NCBI RefSeq assembly: GCF_002368035.1
Contig: NZ_AP018222.1
Coordinates: 6,349,809 to 6,413,808, forward strand
Direction of reading: 5' to 3'
Source of the DNA: Nostoc linckia NIES-25
GTDB taxonomy: Bacteria; Cyanobacteriota; Cyanobacteriia; Cyanobacteriales; Nostocaceae
Length of the DNA: 64,000 nucleotides
Shown here: positions 42,816 through 52,461 of the stretch, piece by piece
Layout of the letters: every line of letters begins with the position of its first letter
Position numbering within the stretch: position 1 is the stretch's first letter
Notes under the pieces: generated by a model
Told to the model about the DNA's origin: nothing
Database searches by the model: none
What the model saw: only the letters and a program-made list of their open reading frames with translations
Program-made: the position numbers and the translations under genes

Positions 42816-44119
42816 AACAGTCGGCGCGTTTCATTAGCAGCAGCTTGCATTGCTTGTTCTGGATTTATCCTACCGGATAGCGCAGCACTGAGATAACGCT
42901 GCAAAATATCGGATGTCTGGGCATATTGGGCAACAGGCGAACGTAAAACTGCATTGTCTACAACCTCCAGTAACTGCGGATAGTGAGGATATTTGGCAAC
43001 AATCTCTGGGTCTGTAAATAAATCCCGGCGACTTGGCACATAACCTGCACTCAAAATGAATCGGCGCTGTGCTTCCCGACTGGTAAAGTACTGAATTGCT
43101 TTCCAAGCTTCTTCGGGATGTTTAGAAGATTTAGAAATCCCTATACCCCAGCCTCCTAAACAAGCTGCACCAGTTTTACCGGGAGCATGAACCATCGGTT
43201 TAATTGCAATTTTGCCTTGGATTGGCGAATTCTTTTCTTGGGCTAAAGCCCATGCATAGGGCCAGCTACGTAAAAACGCTACTTGACCGCTTTGGAATAA
43301 GCGTCGGGTGTCTTCTTCTTGGTAGGTTGTGACTCCAGGAGGAGAAACGCCCCGGCTGACGGTATTACGCAAAAATTCAATAGCCTGTAATGTTTCTGGT
43401 CTATCCAGCCCAACTTCCAACGTTTCCGGATTAACCCAGAAGCCACCAAAGCCATTAAGGACTTCTACAAACATTGCCACGAGTCCTTCATACTGGCGTC
43501 CCTGCCAAACATAGCCCCAATTCACCTTGTCTTTTTTCTGCAAGGCTTGGGAAATTTGGAGCAAATCATCAAAGGTTTCTGGCGGTTTCAATCCTGCTTC
43601 TTTGATTAAATCTTCCCGGTAGTAAAGCATTCCCACGTCGGAACGCATGGGAATGCGATATAGCTTGTTCTGGTAACGCCCGCCTTCTACATCCTTGGGT
43701 GAAAATGCTGCCAACTCCTGCTTGGAAATGCGATCGTCTAGGGGTAGCAACCATCCAGCAGCAGCAAATTTGGGTGTCCAGATGACATCCATATTCACCA
43801 AGTCATAAGGGGATTCACCTAAGATAAATGATGAGGTGTAGAGGTCTTCGAGTAAATTTGTGGCATTCGGCCCCTCAACTAAGTTAAGCCGAATGCCTGG
43901 GTTCTCAGCCTCAAAGTCTCTAATCAAACCCTGCTTCCAAGGTTGGGCATCAGGGGCAGTAATTAACATATTGAGGGTAACTGGTTGCTGCGAGAGTGCT
44001 ACCCAACTGAACAATACGATCGCCAACAGAGTTGTCAGAAAAATCCCTATATCCAAAAACCGAGTTTTTTGGATGAATTTTTGTAGCTTGTTTATTGGCT
44101 TTTGATACAACATTATCAA
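42764..44119 (-). CDS. sugar ABC transporter substrate-binding protein
   Basis: 451 aa; MIM- start at 44119. An N-terminal signal anchor (FLDIGIFLTTLLAIVLFSWV) is followed by an extracellular solute-binding domain of the MalE/type 1 family (NMLITAPDAQPWKQGLIRDF, YYREDLIKEAGLKPPETFDD, GGWGIGISKSSKHPEEAWKA). It delivers the solute to the permease pair. The final 13 or so residues (GRGQGDKETRGKG) are encoded by the repeat at 42764-42815, so the natural C terminus has probably been replaced. Confidence 0.9.
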   Translation of the reverse strand: MIMLYQKPINKLQKFIQKTRFLDIGIFLTTLLAIVLFSWVALSQQPVTLNMLITAPDAQPWKQGLIRDFEAENPGIRLNLVEGPNATNLLEDLYTSSFILGESPYDLVNMDVIWTPKFAAAGWLLPLDDRISKQELAAFSPKDVEGGRYQNKLYRIPMRSDVGMLYYREDLIKEAGLKPPETFDDLLQISQALQKKDKVNWGYVWQGRQYEGLVAMFVEVLNGFGGFWVNPETLEVGLDRPETLQAIEFLRNTVSRGVSPPGVTTYQEEDTRRLFQSGQVAFLRSWPYAWALAQEKNSPIQGKIAIKPMVHAPGKTGAACLGGWGIGISKSSKHPEEAWKAIQYFTSREAQRRFILSAGYVPSRRDLFTDPEIVAKYPHYPQLLEVVDNAVLRSPVAQYAQTSDILQRYLSAALSGRINPEQAMQAAANETRRLLGAGGRGQGDKETRGKG

Positions 44120-44481
44120 TGTAGCGATCGCTAGTAGTAATAATTATATAGTTACAGCAGTTTTCATTTGCATGAGGTACAGAATGAAGAAAGGGAAAGG
44201 GGGAAAGGGTAAAGGGGAAAGGAACAATTGTATATTTAATTGTCCAGTTGTATACCTCATTTATTTGTAAGCCTGCGATGCGATCTGCTTCGCAGCAACG
44301 CTTCGCGATCGCTTTGATCCCCTACTCATCCCTACTCAATCTTCCAATTAGCGTATAACCAGAAGTAACTTGGCTATACAGCAAGACCGATGCAGAAATA
44401 CATCCTGAGAGTTTTGCGATCGCCCATAGCGCTCTTGTAAAATCATTTTCAATTGTTGAGAATTCGCCCAGGAAAAAGTTT
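44120..44481. other. intergenic region with a palindromic element
   Basis: No gene is seen. ATGAGGTA (about 44173) and TACCTCAT (about 44254) bracket a short copy of the GGGAAAGG repeat. HIP1 sites lie near 44123 and 44308. It also holds the promoter regions of the divergent ABC operon and the 44482 gene. Confidence 0.45.
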
Positions 44482-44826
44482 ATGGCAGATATGTCCGGTC
44501 AAGACCCCTCGGAAATCACAATGGCAAGGGTTGATGAAGAACGAAAAGGCGCAACTTTCAGCGGTACGGTCATCCTTGGTATCGATCCTGAGGGTGGGGA
44601 AGTCGTTTTCTTTAGAGACTTTTTAATTGAAGATTATAAAGGCGAACTTACCGCAAATCTTGCAACAGATGGCGATATAAAGAAAAGCATTGATTTAGGC
44701 GAACTCGATCGCAAAAGCCCCAGTTTTAGGCTGCCAATTCCGCTGGGAACGGATACATTACCCTACAATACAGTCGTGTTGAGCGACAAAAAAAGCAAGA
44801 AAAAAATCCTGACGATCGATCTATAA
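44482..44826 (+). CDS. conserved hypothetical protein
   Basis: 114 aa, ATG after GGAAAAAG. Acidic to neutral and predicted mostly beta (GATFSGTVILGIDPEGGEVV, then LPYNTVVLSDKKSKKKILTI). No signal peptide or membrane helix. No recognised domain. It stands alone between the ABC operon and the WD40 gene. Confidence 0.6.
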   Translation: MADMSGQDPSEITMARVDEERKGATFSGTVILGIDPEGGEVVFFRDFLIEDYKGELTANLATDGDIKKSIDLGELDRKSPSFRLPIPLGTDTLPYNTVVLSDKKSKKKILTIDL

Positions 44827-44892
44827 AATTTGTAACTTAGCTCGTAGTTCAGCCAAATTCGATTGCCCTCCTCTATAGATCTCAAATGGGTT

Positions 44893-45230
44893 CTATAGAT
44901 TCCATACATATTTTTGACAAGTTTGGCGGGCAATTTCTAAATCGCTACCATTTTCAGGATTTTGAAAAACGGGATGATAACGTAAGCTGTTGCAGCAAAC
45001 TTGCAACCACTCTTCCCACCCACAGCACCACAAGCGCACTGTTCCATCAAAACTACCACTGGCAATCAGTTTACCATCAGGGCTAAAAGCTGCGGATTTT
45101 ACCCAATACTTATGCCCGCGCCAAGGTTGACCGATGGGATTACCTTGTATATCCCACAAGCGCACTGTAGAATCATTGCTGGCAGTGATAATAAACTTGC
45201 CATCAGGACTAAAGGCCAACAGAATTAACT
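44893..45230 (-). pseudogene. detached C-terminal WD40 blades of the 45209-48004 gene
   Basis: The frame FSPDGKFIITASNDSTVRLW continues the WD40 propeller after the stop of the main gene and ends NLSTOP at 44893. A one-base insertion near 45215 (GGCCAACAG where the other repeats read GGCGACAG) shifts the frame. It would complete about two more blades and a C-terminal tail of about 100 residues. Confidence 0.7.
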
Positions 45231-48004
45231 TCTTTTTCATGCCCGCGCCAAGGTTGACCGATGGGGTTGCCTTGAATATCCCACAAGCGCACTGTAGAAT
45301 CATTGCTGGCACTGATAATAAACTTGCCATCAGGACTAAAGGCGACAGAATTAACTTCTTTTTCATGCCCCTGCCAAGGTTGACCGATGGGGTTGCCGTG
45401 AATATCCCACAAGCGCACTGTAGAATCATTGCTGGCAGTGATAATAAACTTGCCATCAGGACTAAAGGCGACAGAATTAACTTCTTTTTCATGCCCCTGC
45501 CAAGGTTGACCGATGGGGTTGCCGTGAATATCCCACAAGCGCACTGTAGAATCGTTGCTGGCAGTGATAATAAACTTGCCATCAGGACTAAAGGCGACAG
45601 AATTAACTTCTTTTTCATGCCCGTGCCAAGGTTGACCGATGGGGTTGCCTTGAATATCCCACAAGCGCACTGTAGAATCGTTGCTGGCAGTGATAATAAA
45701 CTTGCCATCAGGACTAAAAGCCACAGAATTAACTTCTTTTTCATGCCCGCGCCAAGGTTGACCGATGGGGTTGCCTTGAATATCCCACAAGCGCACTGTA
45801 GAATCATTGCTGGCAGTGATAATAAACTTGCCATCGGGACTAAAGGCGACAGAATTAACCCAATTCTCATATTTGCGCTGCGATCGCCCGATGACCCGAT
45901 CTTGTAATATTTGATGTAGCTCCCACAAACGCACAGTTTTATCGCCACCACTGACAATTAGCTTGCCATCGGGGCTAAAGGTTAGGGAATTAACTTGTCC
46001 TTGATGTCCTCGCCAAGGTTGAGTGATGGGGTTGCCATTAATATCCCACAAGCGTATTGTCCGATCGCAGCTACCGCTAACAATAAACTTGCCATCAGGG
46101 CTAAATGCTACAGAATTTACATGTCCTTCATGCCCGCGCCAGGGTTGACCGATGGGATTACCTTGTATGTCCCACAACCGCACTGTAGAATCACTACTGC
46201 CACTGACAATAAACTTGCGATCGGGGCTAAAGGCGACGCAAATAATTTTTGCCTCATGTTCGTGCCACAGTTGAGTGATGAGATTACCTTCTAAATCCCA
46301 CAAACACACCGTCCCGTCAAAACCAACACTGATAATGCGTACCCCGGAGGGGTTGGCGCAGCCATCGCCATTTGGGCTAAAGGTGACGGAAATAACTCCT
46401 TCCTTGTGTCCACGCCAGGGTTGAGTAATGGCGTTACCTTCTAGATCCCACAAACACACCGTTCCGTCAAAACCAACGCTGATAATGCAATCGCTATTTG
46501 AGCTAAAGGCAACGGAAATAACTCCTTCCTCATGTCCCTGCCACGGTTGAGTAATGAGATTACCTTGTAGATCCCATAAACACAAAATTCCGTCAATACT
46601 GCCACTAACAATAAACTTGCGATCGGGACTAAAAGCTAGGCAATTTACCTCTTGCTCGTGTCCGCACAAAAATTGAGCAGTCGGATTGCCTATGATATTC
46701 CACAAGCACACCGTAGAATCATTACTGCCACTGGCAATAAAATTGCCATCAGGACTAAAGGCTACACAATTCACCTCTTGCTCGTGTCCGCGCAAGCTAT
46801 TTGCCTCTGTGGGTGTGTTCATTGCTTCCTTTAAGCTTCCCAAAACAGGAGCTAGAAGCTGGTTTGGGTATTTTTCTAGATTCTCACCCATTGTTTGAAT
46901 TGCCAGCACCAAACCCTCTAGCGGTTGGACATGAAGTAAATTCAAAACCCTGGCGGATTGCTCGCGCAGTTTTAATTCAGTCAGTGCAAGGTTTAACTTT
47001 TCAATCTCTTGTTCCTTTTCTTCCAAATGGGAATCGTGCCATTCAACACTAGTATTAATAAATTGATTAGGTTGTTCGTTTAAATAACCAAACGTTTGCT
47101 CTTTTAGTTCTTTATAAGTCTTTATCTTCAGAACCCGACTGGCAATATTTTCCCTCTCCCACAGTACATTTAGGGTGTATTGCAGAAGTGGTAAAGAATC
47201 ATCTTGTTGGTGAAAATCATGAATAATTTGCTCAACGAGTCCTTGTTCAAAGGTAACGCCATTTCTCGCAGCAGGTTCAGCGATCGCTAAATTTAATTCT
47301 TCATCACTCATGCTAGAGAGTATACAACTATATTGATTATAGATACTCGCAAGTTGGGGATATTCACTAAATCTATCTACAAAATTAGATTGCATTGTTA
47401 AAACAATTTTGACAGAGCTATCCTGTTGCTGGAGCAGTTGAAAGAGACTAGCAAGGAATCGATCGCGTTCTGGCTTTTGAGTTTTCGTAAACAGTTCTTC
47501 AAATTGGTCAATGAAAATGAGAACGCACTGAGAATAATGTTTGAGTAATGTGACAATTTCGATTAAAGAATTTTTTCTGACTTTTCGAGCAATATCCGCT
47601 ATCTCTAATTGTTTTCCATAGGTAAAAACCAGACTCTTATACAGAGATTTAAAAGGATTTTCATCTGGCTGAAAAGTTAGATTAGTTAAGAAAATTTGAT
47701 TATCTTCTAAATAAGGGATTAAACCTGCACGAATCAATGATGATTTGCCACTGCCTGATGCTCCTAAAAGCAAGATTGCATTATCTTTTTTTAGGCGATC
47801 GCTCAGATTAGCAATCCACTTCTCTCGACCAAAAAATTTGTCTTTATCTTTGATTCCAAAAGTTTTTATTCCTATGTAAGGAGAGTCTGTTTTGAGTGTA
47901 AAAAGATGAATTTCCTCAGACTTACTATCAGAAAAAAAGTTATATTCAGAAATACTTTGGACATCATACCCAATATTTATATTGCCTTTATAACTGTTAA
48001 CCAT
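45209..48004 (-). CDS. nSTAND NTPase with WD40 repeats, frameshifted at the 3' end
   Basis: 931 aa. After a short N-terminal region, an nSTAND1-type NTPase (about 60-350) has Walker A LLLGASGSGKSSLIRAG and Walker B LIFIDQFEEL, followed by a helical arm. About 13 WD40 blades follow, the last six almost identical. The propeller would sense a ligand or partner and control NTP-driven oligomerisation, as in STAND signalling proteins, some of which are antiphage. The frame breaks near 45215. No effector domain is visible at the N terminus (MVNSYKGNINIGYDVQSISE), so it may act with another protein. Confidence 0.82.
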   Translation of the reverse strand: MVNSYKGNINIGYDVQSISEYNFFSDSKSEEIHLFTLKTDSPYIGIKTFGIKDKDKFFGREKWIANLSDRLKKDNAILLLGASGSGKSSLIRAGLIPYLEDNQIFLTNLTFQPDENPFKSLYKSLVFTYGKQLEIADIARKVRKNSLIEIVTLLKHYSQCVLIFIDQFEELFTKTQKPERDRFLASLFQLLQQQDSSVKIVLTMQSNFVDRFSEYPQLASIYNQYSCILSSMSDEELNLAIAEPAARNGVTFEQGLVEQIIHDFHQQDDSLPLLQYTLNVLWERENIASRVLKIKTYKELKEQTFGYLNEQPNQFINTSVEWHDSHLEEKEQEIEKLNLALTELKLREQSARVLNLLHVQPLEGLVLAIQTMGENLEKYPNQLLAPVLGSLKEAMNTPTEANSLRGHEQEVNCVAFSPDGNFIASGSNDSTVCLWNIIGNPTAQFLCGHEQEVNCLAFSPDRKFIVSGSIDGILCLWDLQGNLITQPWQGHEEGVISVAFSSNSDCIISVGFDGTVCLWDLEGNAITQPWRGHKEGVISVTFSPNGDGCANPSGVRIISVGFDGTVCLWDLEGNLITQLWHEHEAKIICVAFSPDRKFIVSGSSDSTVRLWDIQGNPIGQPWRGHEGHVNSVAFSPDGKFIVSGSCDRTIRLWDINGNPITQPWRGHQGQVNSLTFSPDGKLIVSGGDKTVRLWELHQILQDRVIGRSQRKYENWVNSVAFSPDGKFIITASNDSTVRLWDIQGNPIGQPWRGHEKEVNSVAFSPDGKFIITASNDSTVRLWDIQGNPIGQPWHGHEKEVNSVAFSPDGKFIITASNDSTVRLWDIHGNPIGQPWQGHEKEVNSVAFSPDGKFIITASNDSTVRLWDIHGNPIGQPWQGHEKEVNSVAFSPDGKFIISASNDSTVRLWDIQGNPIGQPWRGHEKEVNSVGL
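45230..45860 (-). repeat. 126-bp WD40 repeats, five nearly identical copies
   Basis: Units recur every 126 bp (42 residues, SVAFSPDGKFI, then TASNDSTVRLWD), differing mainly at one codon (IQ or IH; PWRGH, PWQGH or PWHGH). Such identity points to recent unequal exchange or slippage. Confidence 0.85.
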
Positions 48005-48315
48005 CTATATCTCCTTACCTTTGCACACCACTGGCTAAATCTTTTCCTTAGTTATAGTCCCTCGGCTAATCGTTGTAAGTATCTCAACAAAAATAATTAC
48101 CGAAGAAAGGCAGGAGGAAGAAAATACAATTCTTGCTCTCTGCCAAAAGGGTCTAATCTTAAAGATTGTCTTATGAAGCTTTCCCTGTTCCTGCCGTATA
48201 TAGAAGTTTTCTGAATCCCATCTGGGAAAAATTAAGGTTTTAAATACCTTTATTCAGAGAAATTACTTAAGGAAATTCCAAAAATATGTAGTAACTTTAT
48301 CCTAAAACGCCGGAA
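48005..48315. other. divergent promoter region
   Basis: Between the - strand nSTAND gene and the + strand ArsA gene. No gene is seen. It contains a purine-rich stretch near 48105-48125 but no recognised site. Confidence 0.4.
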
Positions 48316-50199
48316 ATGACAAACGAGATGGAAATTTTTGATAACCTACACCTTGCTATGTTTAGCGGCAAAGGTGGAGTCGGAAAAACGACAATCTCCT
48401 GCACCTTTGCATATCGTTGGGCGCAGAAATTTGTCAACGAGCAAATTCTTTTAATCTCAACCGATCCGGCTCACTCTCTTGGAGATGTCTTACAAGTTAG
48501 CGTTGATGACATTCCTCGTCCCATAGCGGAACTACCCAATCTACGAGTCAGGGCGTTGGATGCAAAGCTTTTACTACAAAAGTTTAAAGAACGTTACGGT
48601 CAGGTGTTAGAACTTTTAGTAGAGCGCGGTAGTTTTGTTGAAGGGGAGGACTTGCTTCCAGTTTGGGATTTAAATTGGCCTGGACTGGACGAATTGATGG
48701 GTTTGTTAGAGATCCAACGCCTTCTCAACGAACAGCAGGTAGATCGAGTAGTAGTGGATATGGCTCCTAGCGGTCATACTCTCAACTTGTTTGGCTTGAT
48801 GGATTTTTTAGACACTTTCCTGCACTCTCTGGAACTGTTTCAAGAAAAGCATCGGTATATTAGCAAGACCTTTGCTGGGAGTTACACACCCGATCGCGCC
48901 GACGAATTTTTGCAAACCCTGAAAGCTGAACTGTCCCAAGGTCGTCGTCTGCTTCAAGATCCTAAGCATACAGCTTGTTTGTTAGTTGCGATCGCCGAAC
49001 CAATGAGTTGGTTGGAGTCAAAACGCTTCCTAGAAGCCTTACAAACCATGCACATGCCTTGCGGAGGGTTGTTTGTCAACCAAGTCCTTGCCAGTGCGAC
49101 AGACCCAGATCGTTACCAAGAACAACAACCGCTGATCGGTCAGTATACGGATCTTGCTAACGGAAAGCCGATTTTTATCGTGCCACAGCAAGATCGGGAG
49201 CCTTTAGGAATTGTAGCCCTCAGCCATCTCATCGACCAAATCCATATTCCTCAGCTTGAACCGCTATTTCCTATCGATCTACTCCCAGTTCAATGGCCTG
49301 AAACAATTCCTCCTAGCTTTGGAGATTTTCTCACCCAAGGTCGTCGCCTGTTACTAATTGGCGGTAAAGGTGGAGTAGGCAAGACTACAGTAGCAGCTGC
49401 CATTGGTTGGGCGATGGCTCAACAACATCGCGATCGCAAAATTCGCATGGTTTCCATCGATCCAGCCCACTCCTTGGGTGATGCCTTTGGTCTGAGTTTG
49501 GGACACGAGCCGTATCAAATAACTGCCAATCTTCGAGGTCAGGAAATAGATAGCGATCGCCTTCTGGAGCAATTCAGAGCCGATTACCTGTGGGAACTGG
49601 CCGAAATGATGAGTGGTGAAACCCAAACAAGCGAAGCTATTGAAATGGCCTATGCTCCTGTTGCTTGGCGCAAAATTGTCGAGCAAGCTTTACCAGGGAT
49701 TGATGAAATGCTTTCCCTGTTAACAGTAATGGAATTGTTAGAGCAACAAGAAGAAGACTTGATTATTTTAGACACTGCTCCTACAGGACATCTTCTGCGT
49801 TTTCTAGAAATGCCAACTGCACTAGCAGACTGGTTAGCATGGATTTTCAAACTCTGGATTAAGTATCAGGATGTCCTTGGTCGTACAGAGTTTATGGGGC
49901 GTTTGCGAACTTTACGACAGCGCGTAGTCAAAGCCCAAAAAGTGCTAAAAGACCCACAGCAAGCAGAGTTTATTGGGGTTACACTTAACCAGACTAGCGT
50001 ACTTGCCGAACAACAACGCCTGTTCAAATCTCTGCAAGAAATAGGTGTAAGCCAGAATTACCTTGTTCTAAACCGCTTTACTTCTACAGCGATCGTTAAT
50101 TGGGATTTTCCAGGTTTGACAATGGTTCGCTTACCAGTGCTTCCTCGCTCAGTTCAGCCTTTAGAACGCATCCAAGCAGCCGCAGCCTGTTTATTTTAA
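48316..50199 (+). CDS. tandem ArsA/Get3-like ATPase at the gas-vesicle locus
   Basis: 627 aa in two homologous halves. Each has a deviant P-loop: SGKGGVGKTT (about residue 17) and GGKGGVGKTT (about residue 350), followed by STDPAHSLGD and SIDPAHSLGD switch motifs, and VVDMAPSGHTL or ILDTAPTGHLL. This is the two-domain form of ArsA/Get3 ATPases, which load tail-anchored proteins or arsenite pumps. No arsB or arsR is near. It is the first gene of a run leading to gvp genes, so it may help fold or deliver hydrophobic vesicle proteins (inference). Confidence 0.82.
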   Translation: MTNEMEIFDNLHLAMFSGKGGVGKTTISCTFAYRWAQKFVNEQILLISTDPAHSLGDVLQVSVDDIPRPIAELPNLRVRALDAKLLLQKFKERYGQVLELLVERGSFVEGEDLLPVWDLNWPGLDELMGLLEIQRLLNEQQVDRVVVDMAPSGHTLNLFGLMDFLDTFLHSLELFQEKHRYISKTFAGSYTPDRADEFLQTLKAELSQGRRLLQDPKHTACLLVAIAEPMSWLESKRFLEALQTMHMPCGGLFVNQVLASATDPDRYQEQQPLIGQYTDLANGKPIFIVPQQDREPLGIVALSHLIDQIHIPQLEPLFPIDLLPVQWPETIPPSFGDFLTQGRRLLLIGGKGGVGKTTVAAAIGWAMAQQHRDRKIRMVSIDPAHSLGDAFGLSLGHEPYQITANLRGQEIDSDRLLEQFRADYLWELAEMMSGETQTSEAIEMAYAPVAWRKIVEQALPGIDEMLSLLTVMELLEQQEEDLIILDTAPTGHLLRFLEMPTALADWLAWIFKLWIKYQDVLGRTEFMGRLRTLRQRVVKAQKVLKDPQQAEFIGVTLNQTSVLAEQQRLFKSLQEIGVSQNYLVLNRFTSTAIVNWDFPGLTMVRLPVLPRSVQPLERIQAAAACLF

Positions 50200-50244
50200 C
50201 TGCTAATTAGACTAAATACTTTCATACCCAAAGAGAAATTTATT

Positions 50245-50529
50245 ATGCATCGCACTCCAAATCGCGGACAAATTCAAGCCAAACTTAGCTCAATGCCTCC
50301 CCAACGTTCGCAAGCAAGAGTTTACTTAAACGCTTACAAAATGATGTTGGAGAAGGAGCGTTTAGAGCAGGAACTACAGAAACTCGAAGCACGCCGACAT
50401 CAGATTCAGCAGCGTCTTGCTATTTTAAATAGTCAAATCATTGCTGAAGAAGACATCACCCATCAGCAAGCAAATACTGACTTGGAGGACAATACACCAA
50501 AATTCAACACCATAACATTGGAATACTAG
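50245..50529 (+). CDS. gvpV: GvpV-like gas vesicle accessory protein
   Basis: 94 aa. The N terminus is basic with SSMPPQRSQARVYLNAYKM, and the middle is one coiled helix, ERLEQELQKLEARRHQIQQ. This resembles the short coiled-coil GvpV of cyanobacterial gas vesicle clusters. It follows the tandem ArsA gene by 45 bp in the same direction. The assignment rests on pattern and context. Confidence 0.6.
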   Translation: MHRTPNRGQIQAKLSSMPPQRSQARVYLNAYKMMLEKERLEQELQKLEARRHQIQQRLAILNSQIIAEEDITHQQANTDLEDNTPKFNTITLEY

Positions 50530-50597
50530 AATTTTTATACCTCTTGTCTCATTTTTGGACAACAATGTAAATAGCATTTGAAATTCTGACAACTGCA

Positions 50598-51350
50598 TTG
50601 ATTTCTAAGGCTTTTATCCAAGAACAAGGTAATGGACGGCTCGGACATGAGGAGCAACTTGTTAGTGAAGAACTCAGAGCCAGAGGCATACCAATTACTT
50701 TTTATACGCAAAAACGTATTCACAGGCGACAACTGGCACTTGATAATGAGTCTTTAGTTGTTGGTGATATGCCATGTATTTTAGGAGCAATCAAACAGCT
50801 TGGTATTCCAGAACCGGAGCCTAATGATTATCCTGCTTCACTGAAGAACTTCATGCACCGCCGGACATGGACATCTACCTTAGAACAGTTAGAAATAGAA
50901 TTAAGCAAAGGTAGATATGCGCCAACATTTGCTAAACCTGCTACACGCCGTAAACGCTTTACAGGTTATGTTTTTGAATCGGAATATGATTTGTGCCAAG
51001 TCTACGGAGTCTCACGCCAAGAGCCGTTGCTGTGTTCAGAAGTTGTATCTTGGGTAAGCGAGTACCGAATTTATGTGGTTCATTCACAAATTAGAAGCAT
51101 TGATCATTATGATGGTAATCCCAATATTGTACTAGATATTGAAAAAGTTCTCTGTGCTATTCAAGCTTTAGACAATGCAGGAGAATCAATTGCTGGATAT
51201 GCAATTGATTTCGGAGTTTTAGATTCTGGAGAAACTGCTCTGGTAGAAATGAATGATGGTTTTGCAATTGGAGCATACAAAATTGATAGAAAAAACTATA
51301 CAGATATGATTTTGGCAAGATGGCAAGAGCTTTTAATGAGCGTCAAATAA
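50598..51350 (+). CDS. ATP-grasp-like protein
   Basis: 250 aa from TTG at 50598; no ATG or GTG is available before the in-frame stop upstream. It has the layout of a small ATP-grasp enzyme: AFIQEQGNGRLGHEEQLVSE, then a substrate part, then YAIDFGVLDSGETALVEMND, whose D and E-x-N residues suit the ATP-Mg site. Related standalone ATP-grasps ligate amino or carboxyl groups. It interrupts the gas vesicle genes and is probably unrelated to vesicles. Confidence 0.6.
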   Translation: MISKAFIQEQGNGRLGHEEQLVSEELRARGIPITFYTQKRIHRRQLALDNESLVVGDMPCILGAIKQLGIPEPEPNDYPASLKNFMHRRTWTSTLEQLEIELSKGRYAPTFAKPATRRKRFTGYVFESEYDLCQVYGVSRQEPLLCSEVVSWVSEYRIYVVHSQIRSIDHYDGNPNIVLDIEKVLCAIQALDNAGESIAGYAIDFGVLDSGETALVEMNDGFAIGAYKIDRKNYTDMILARWQELLMSVK

Positions 51351-51601
51351 GATATAAACAGTCTAAAAATCATTTTTTATATACAGCTACAGACTTAAAA
51401 TCCGCGTTCAAAATATGCCTTTAATTCGTAAGTAAAAAGTAAGAAAATCTAATGATTAGTCACTGTTAAACCATGATGGCTAATTACTTCTATGAGGAGC
51501 AACCGCATACCTTGATTGCGCTGTCGAAGCAAGCAGATAGAACAACCATTTATCGCCAGTGAGTGGAAGCCTATCGTCCGGTTAAAACTAATTGCCTAAA
51601 A

Positions 51602-52003
51602 TTAGCCAGATCGCTTTACAAGGAATGGAGAATCGACATCTAAAAGCCAATTCTCATCAATAAATTCTAGATTTTCATCATAAACAATAACTAATTCACC
51701 AAGTTTTTGAGCATTGCTACTTGCAGTTTTCATATTATCAACAGCATCAGCTATGAGCAAAAACTTTAGTTGTAAAAAACGTTTCTTGTGAGTAACACCT
51801 ATTGAACTGCTAACTAATTCGGCTTTTAGGGTACGAGGTAACGTAATTTGCTCATAATATTCATCTTGTTCATCCCAATAGCCACACACTTGATAATCAC
51901 ACTGGTCAAGATGTTCTTGAACAAAAAGATTAGTATCTAAACTTTGTAATATTTCAGTTAAATCTTGCCAAACTTGATGATTTTTTAATTCGAGCCTTGT
52001 CAT
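51602..52003 (-). CDS. hypothetical protein, possible immunity-like partner
   Basis: 133 aa, ATG at 52003. Acidic, mixed alpha/beta, with DNLFVQEHLDQCDYQVCGYW-type cysteines and an acidic C terminus (LVIVYDENLEFIDENWLLDV). It starts 12 bp after the stop of the 102-aa gene, so the two form one unit. An acidic small partner following a basic one is the arrangement of toxin-immunity pairs, but the family is not recognised. Confidence 0.45.
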   Translation of the reverse strand: MTRLELKNHQVWQDLTEILQSLDTNLFVQEHLDQCDYQVCGYWDEQDEYYEQITLPRTLKAELVSSSIGVTHKKRFLQLKFLLIADAVDNMKTASSNAQKLGELVIVYDENLEFIDENWLLDVDSPFLVKRSG

Positions 52004-52015
52004 AATTATGTGAGT

Positions 52016-52324
52016 TTAATGTTCTGTTACCAAACCAGGGAAGTGCAATATATCATCAATGAATTTTGCATGAAATCGGCGGTCTCCACCTTTACCTAAG
52101 ACTTTAGATTTCAAATCGTAGCCCGATTCTTGGGAAGCCACCAACCCAACATTACCGCGAGGAGGTACAATTCCTTTCTCAATGGCTTTTAAATGTTTTC
52201 CCTTTTGATCGTATTTTAATCCCAGCTTTATTTGTTCGCCGCCAAATGAAACTAGCAGACCACTGATTGAAAGATATACAGTATCAGGTTGAATATCTGC
52301 CCAATTATCGGGTAAAGCTTCCAT
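52016..52324 (-). CDS. hypothetical basic protein, possible toxin-like domain
   Basis: 102 aa, ATG at 52324. C-terminal part SKVLGKGGDRRFHAKFIDDI has conserved-looking Gly, Arg and His residues reminiscent of small nuclease-like toxin domains. Lone toxin modules from polymorphic systems often look like this. Cotranscribed with the next gene. Uncertain. Confidence 0.45.
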   Translation of the reverse strand: MEALPDNWADIQPDTVYLSISGLLVSFGGEQIKLGLKYDQKGKHLKAIEKGIVPPRGNVGLVASQESGYDLKSKVLGKGGDRRFHAKFIDDILHFPGLVTEH

Positions 52325-52461
52325 TAAATTAATATTTGTATAGTAGAAGCATAATTTATTTAAGTGTAATAGCTAACAACATTTTTCAAATTAACGTGAG
52401 TCTCTAACGGAGGCGCACGTTAGTTAAAGCAATAAATCACACAAGCTAAAAAAGAATTTCA

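Noticed and set aside
45134..45907. 257-codon + strand frame in the WD40 repeats
   Set aside because: It is the antisense shadow of the 126-bp repeats; the - strand encodes canonical WD40 motifs.
48316..50199. tandem ArsA gene as part of an arsenic resistance operon
   Set aside because: No arsB, arsC, arsD or arsR lies nearby and the gene runs into gvp genes, so a vesicle or Get3-like role is more likely.
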